A stretch of DNA of 5,634 nt from Spirochaetaceae bacterium (GTDB lineage: Bacteria; Spirochaetota; Spirochaetia; DSM-2461). Each line of letters begins with the position of its first letter. The first letter of the stretch is position 1. The notes below the pieces were generated by a model. The model ran no database searches. It saw only the letters and a program-made list of their open reading frames with translations, and was not told the DNA's origin. Positions 5,032 to 5,634 of the stretch are shown piece by piece. Where the stretch lies: positions 1-5,634 of the forward strand of contig JAEINM010000290.1 of assembly GCA_016342385.1 (NCBI GenBank), given 5' to 3'. Made by a program: the position numbers and the translations under genes.

Positions 5032-5634
5032 ACAGTGAAGGGGGGTATTCTTCTATAACAGTATTAATAATCATTCTCTTTCTTTCATCCATTACACTCT
5101 CAGTTCTTATATTTTTACAGATCTCTGCCAGGCAGAACGCAAAAAGGGAGTATTTTTATAGTGAAAAGGAGATCCTTGATGATGAGGTAAATGCTCTGAT
5201 TGAACAATTGGCCAAGGACCCCACAGCGGAAGCCGATTCACAATTTGATCCTGTCTGGGACTATATCGAGACCAGAAACAAAGATAAAACGACCCTTACT
5301 CTGGAAGATATATCCAGTCGCTTCAATTTGAACTTTATCCGTACGAAAATGCTTGAAAACAGCTCATTCAGGGAACTGCTGATAAATGGCCATACATCGG
5401 AAGATCTGAAATTATATAGAGGAGAGAAGGGTTTTTTCTCATCTATAAGCGAAGGGTATGGAGAATATTTTGAAGAAGAAGATCTGCAGAAATATTTTAC
5501 TACCTTCTCTTATGCGAATCTCAATGTGACCTATGAAGACTCTTTGAAAAAATTATATGAATATAGAGTCTCTGAAGAGGGGAGCCATTCCTTTTTGAAT
5601 GAGATTCAGCAATTGATCTCTGAAACACAAATGG
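5028..5634 (+). CDS. gspK: GspK-like minor pseudopilin (partial, runs off the right edge)
   Basis: The first 202 residues are visible and no stop occurs before the window ends. The leader is very short (MNSEGG), with cleavage expected after Gly6. The mature end YSSITVLIIILFLSSITL aligns by pattern with the GspK start 'V-A-L-I-T-V-L', including Thr instead of Glu at +5, a known trait of GspK. The membrane helix covers about residues 8-31. Residues 90-103 read LTLEDISSRFNLNF, like the GspK 'D-x-x-G-R-(F/I)-N-L-N' strand. Residues about 178-187 (TFSYANLNV), followed by a helix, resemble the later 'I-N-V-N-T-A' segment near the SAM-like domains. GspK caps the pseudopilus with GspI and GspJ and is usually about 300 or more residues, so roughly a third is missing to the right. 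The ATG overlaps the gspJ-like stop by 4 bases (ATGA). Confidence 0.85.
   Translation, partial: MNSEGGYSSITVLIIILFLSSITLSVLIFLQISARQNAKREYFYSEKEILDDEVNALIEQLAKDPTAEADSQFDPVWDYIETRNKDKTTLTLEDISSRFNLNFIRTKMLENSSFRELLINGHTSEDLKLYRGEKGFFSSISEGYGEYFEEEDLQKYFTTFSYANLNVTYEDSLKKLYEYRVSEEGSHSFLNEIQQLISETQM

Noticed and set aside
1..5634. Type IV pilus operon instead of a T2SS
   Set aside because: GspG with its calcium loop, and a GspK-like protein with Thr+5 and the R-F-N-L-N motif, are T2SS hallmarks. The PilN-O-P-like order alone does not outweigh them.

Overview
The window is one uninterrupted stretch of a type II secretion system (T2SS, general secretion pathway) operon. All genes are on the + strand, with no intergenic base between any two of them. 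In order it holds: the C-terminal end of the assembly ATPase GspE (start outside the window), the platform protein GspF, a reduced GspL-like protein, a GspM/PilO-like protein, a GspC/PilP-like protein, a lipoprotein with a carboxypeptidase-regulatory-like domain and TPR-type helices, the major pseudopilin GspG, a very small GspI-like pseudopilin, a GspJ-like pseudopilin, and the N-terminal two thirds or so of a GspK-like minor pseudopilin that runs off the right edge.

Layout: 1-307 is the ATPase tail with the second CxxC of its zinc-binding motif. 304-1476 is the polytopic platform. 1473-3316 holds three single-pass inner-membrane proteins that would link the cytoplasmic ATPase to the periplasm and outer membrane. 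3313-4011 is the lipoprotein, the least expected gene here. 4001-5634 is a run of four (pseudo)prepilins with short leaders ending in glycine. All nine gene junctions overlap, by 4, 4, 8, 8, 4, 11, 32, 29 and 4 bases, which points to a single transcript with translational coupling. No promoter, terminator, RNA gene, mobile element or repeat array was found.

How the parts would work together (family knowledge): GspE hydrolyses ATP on the cytoplasmic face and drives GspF and the L/M platform to extract pseudopilins from the membrane. GspG builds the pseudopilus and the I-J-K complex caps its tip. GspC links the platform to the outer-membrane secretin GspD, which is not in this window. The prepilin peptidase and a full GspD are also absent and are presumably encoded nearby or elsewhere.

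Organism: a diderm bacterium of moderate GC content. The permissive lipobox (F at -3, S at -1), the compact divergent L/M/C proteins and the general composition are most compatible with a free-living spirochaete (Spirochaeta-like). This is inference from style, not proof. The notable biology is a slimmed-down T2SS: GspL lacks most of its actin-like domain, GspC has no PDZ domain, no GspH is present, and GspI has only about 58 mature residues with Asp in place of the near-invariant Glu+5. In addition there is an operon-embedded TPR lipoprotein that is a candidate pilotin or other accessory factor.
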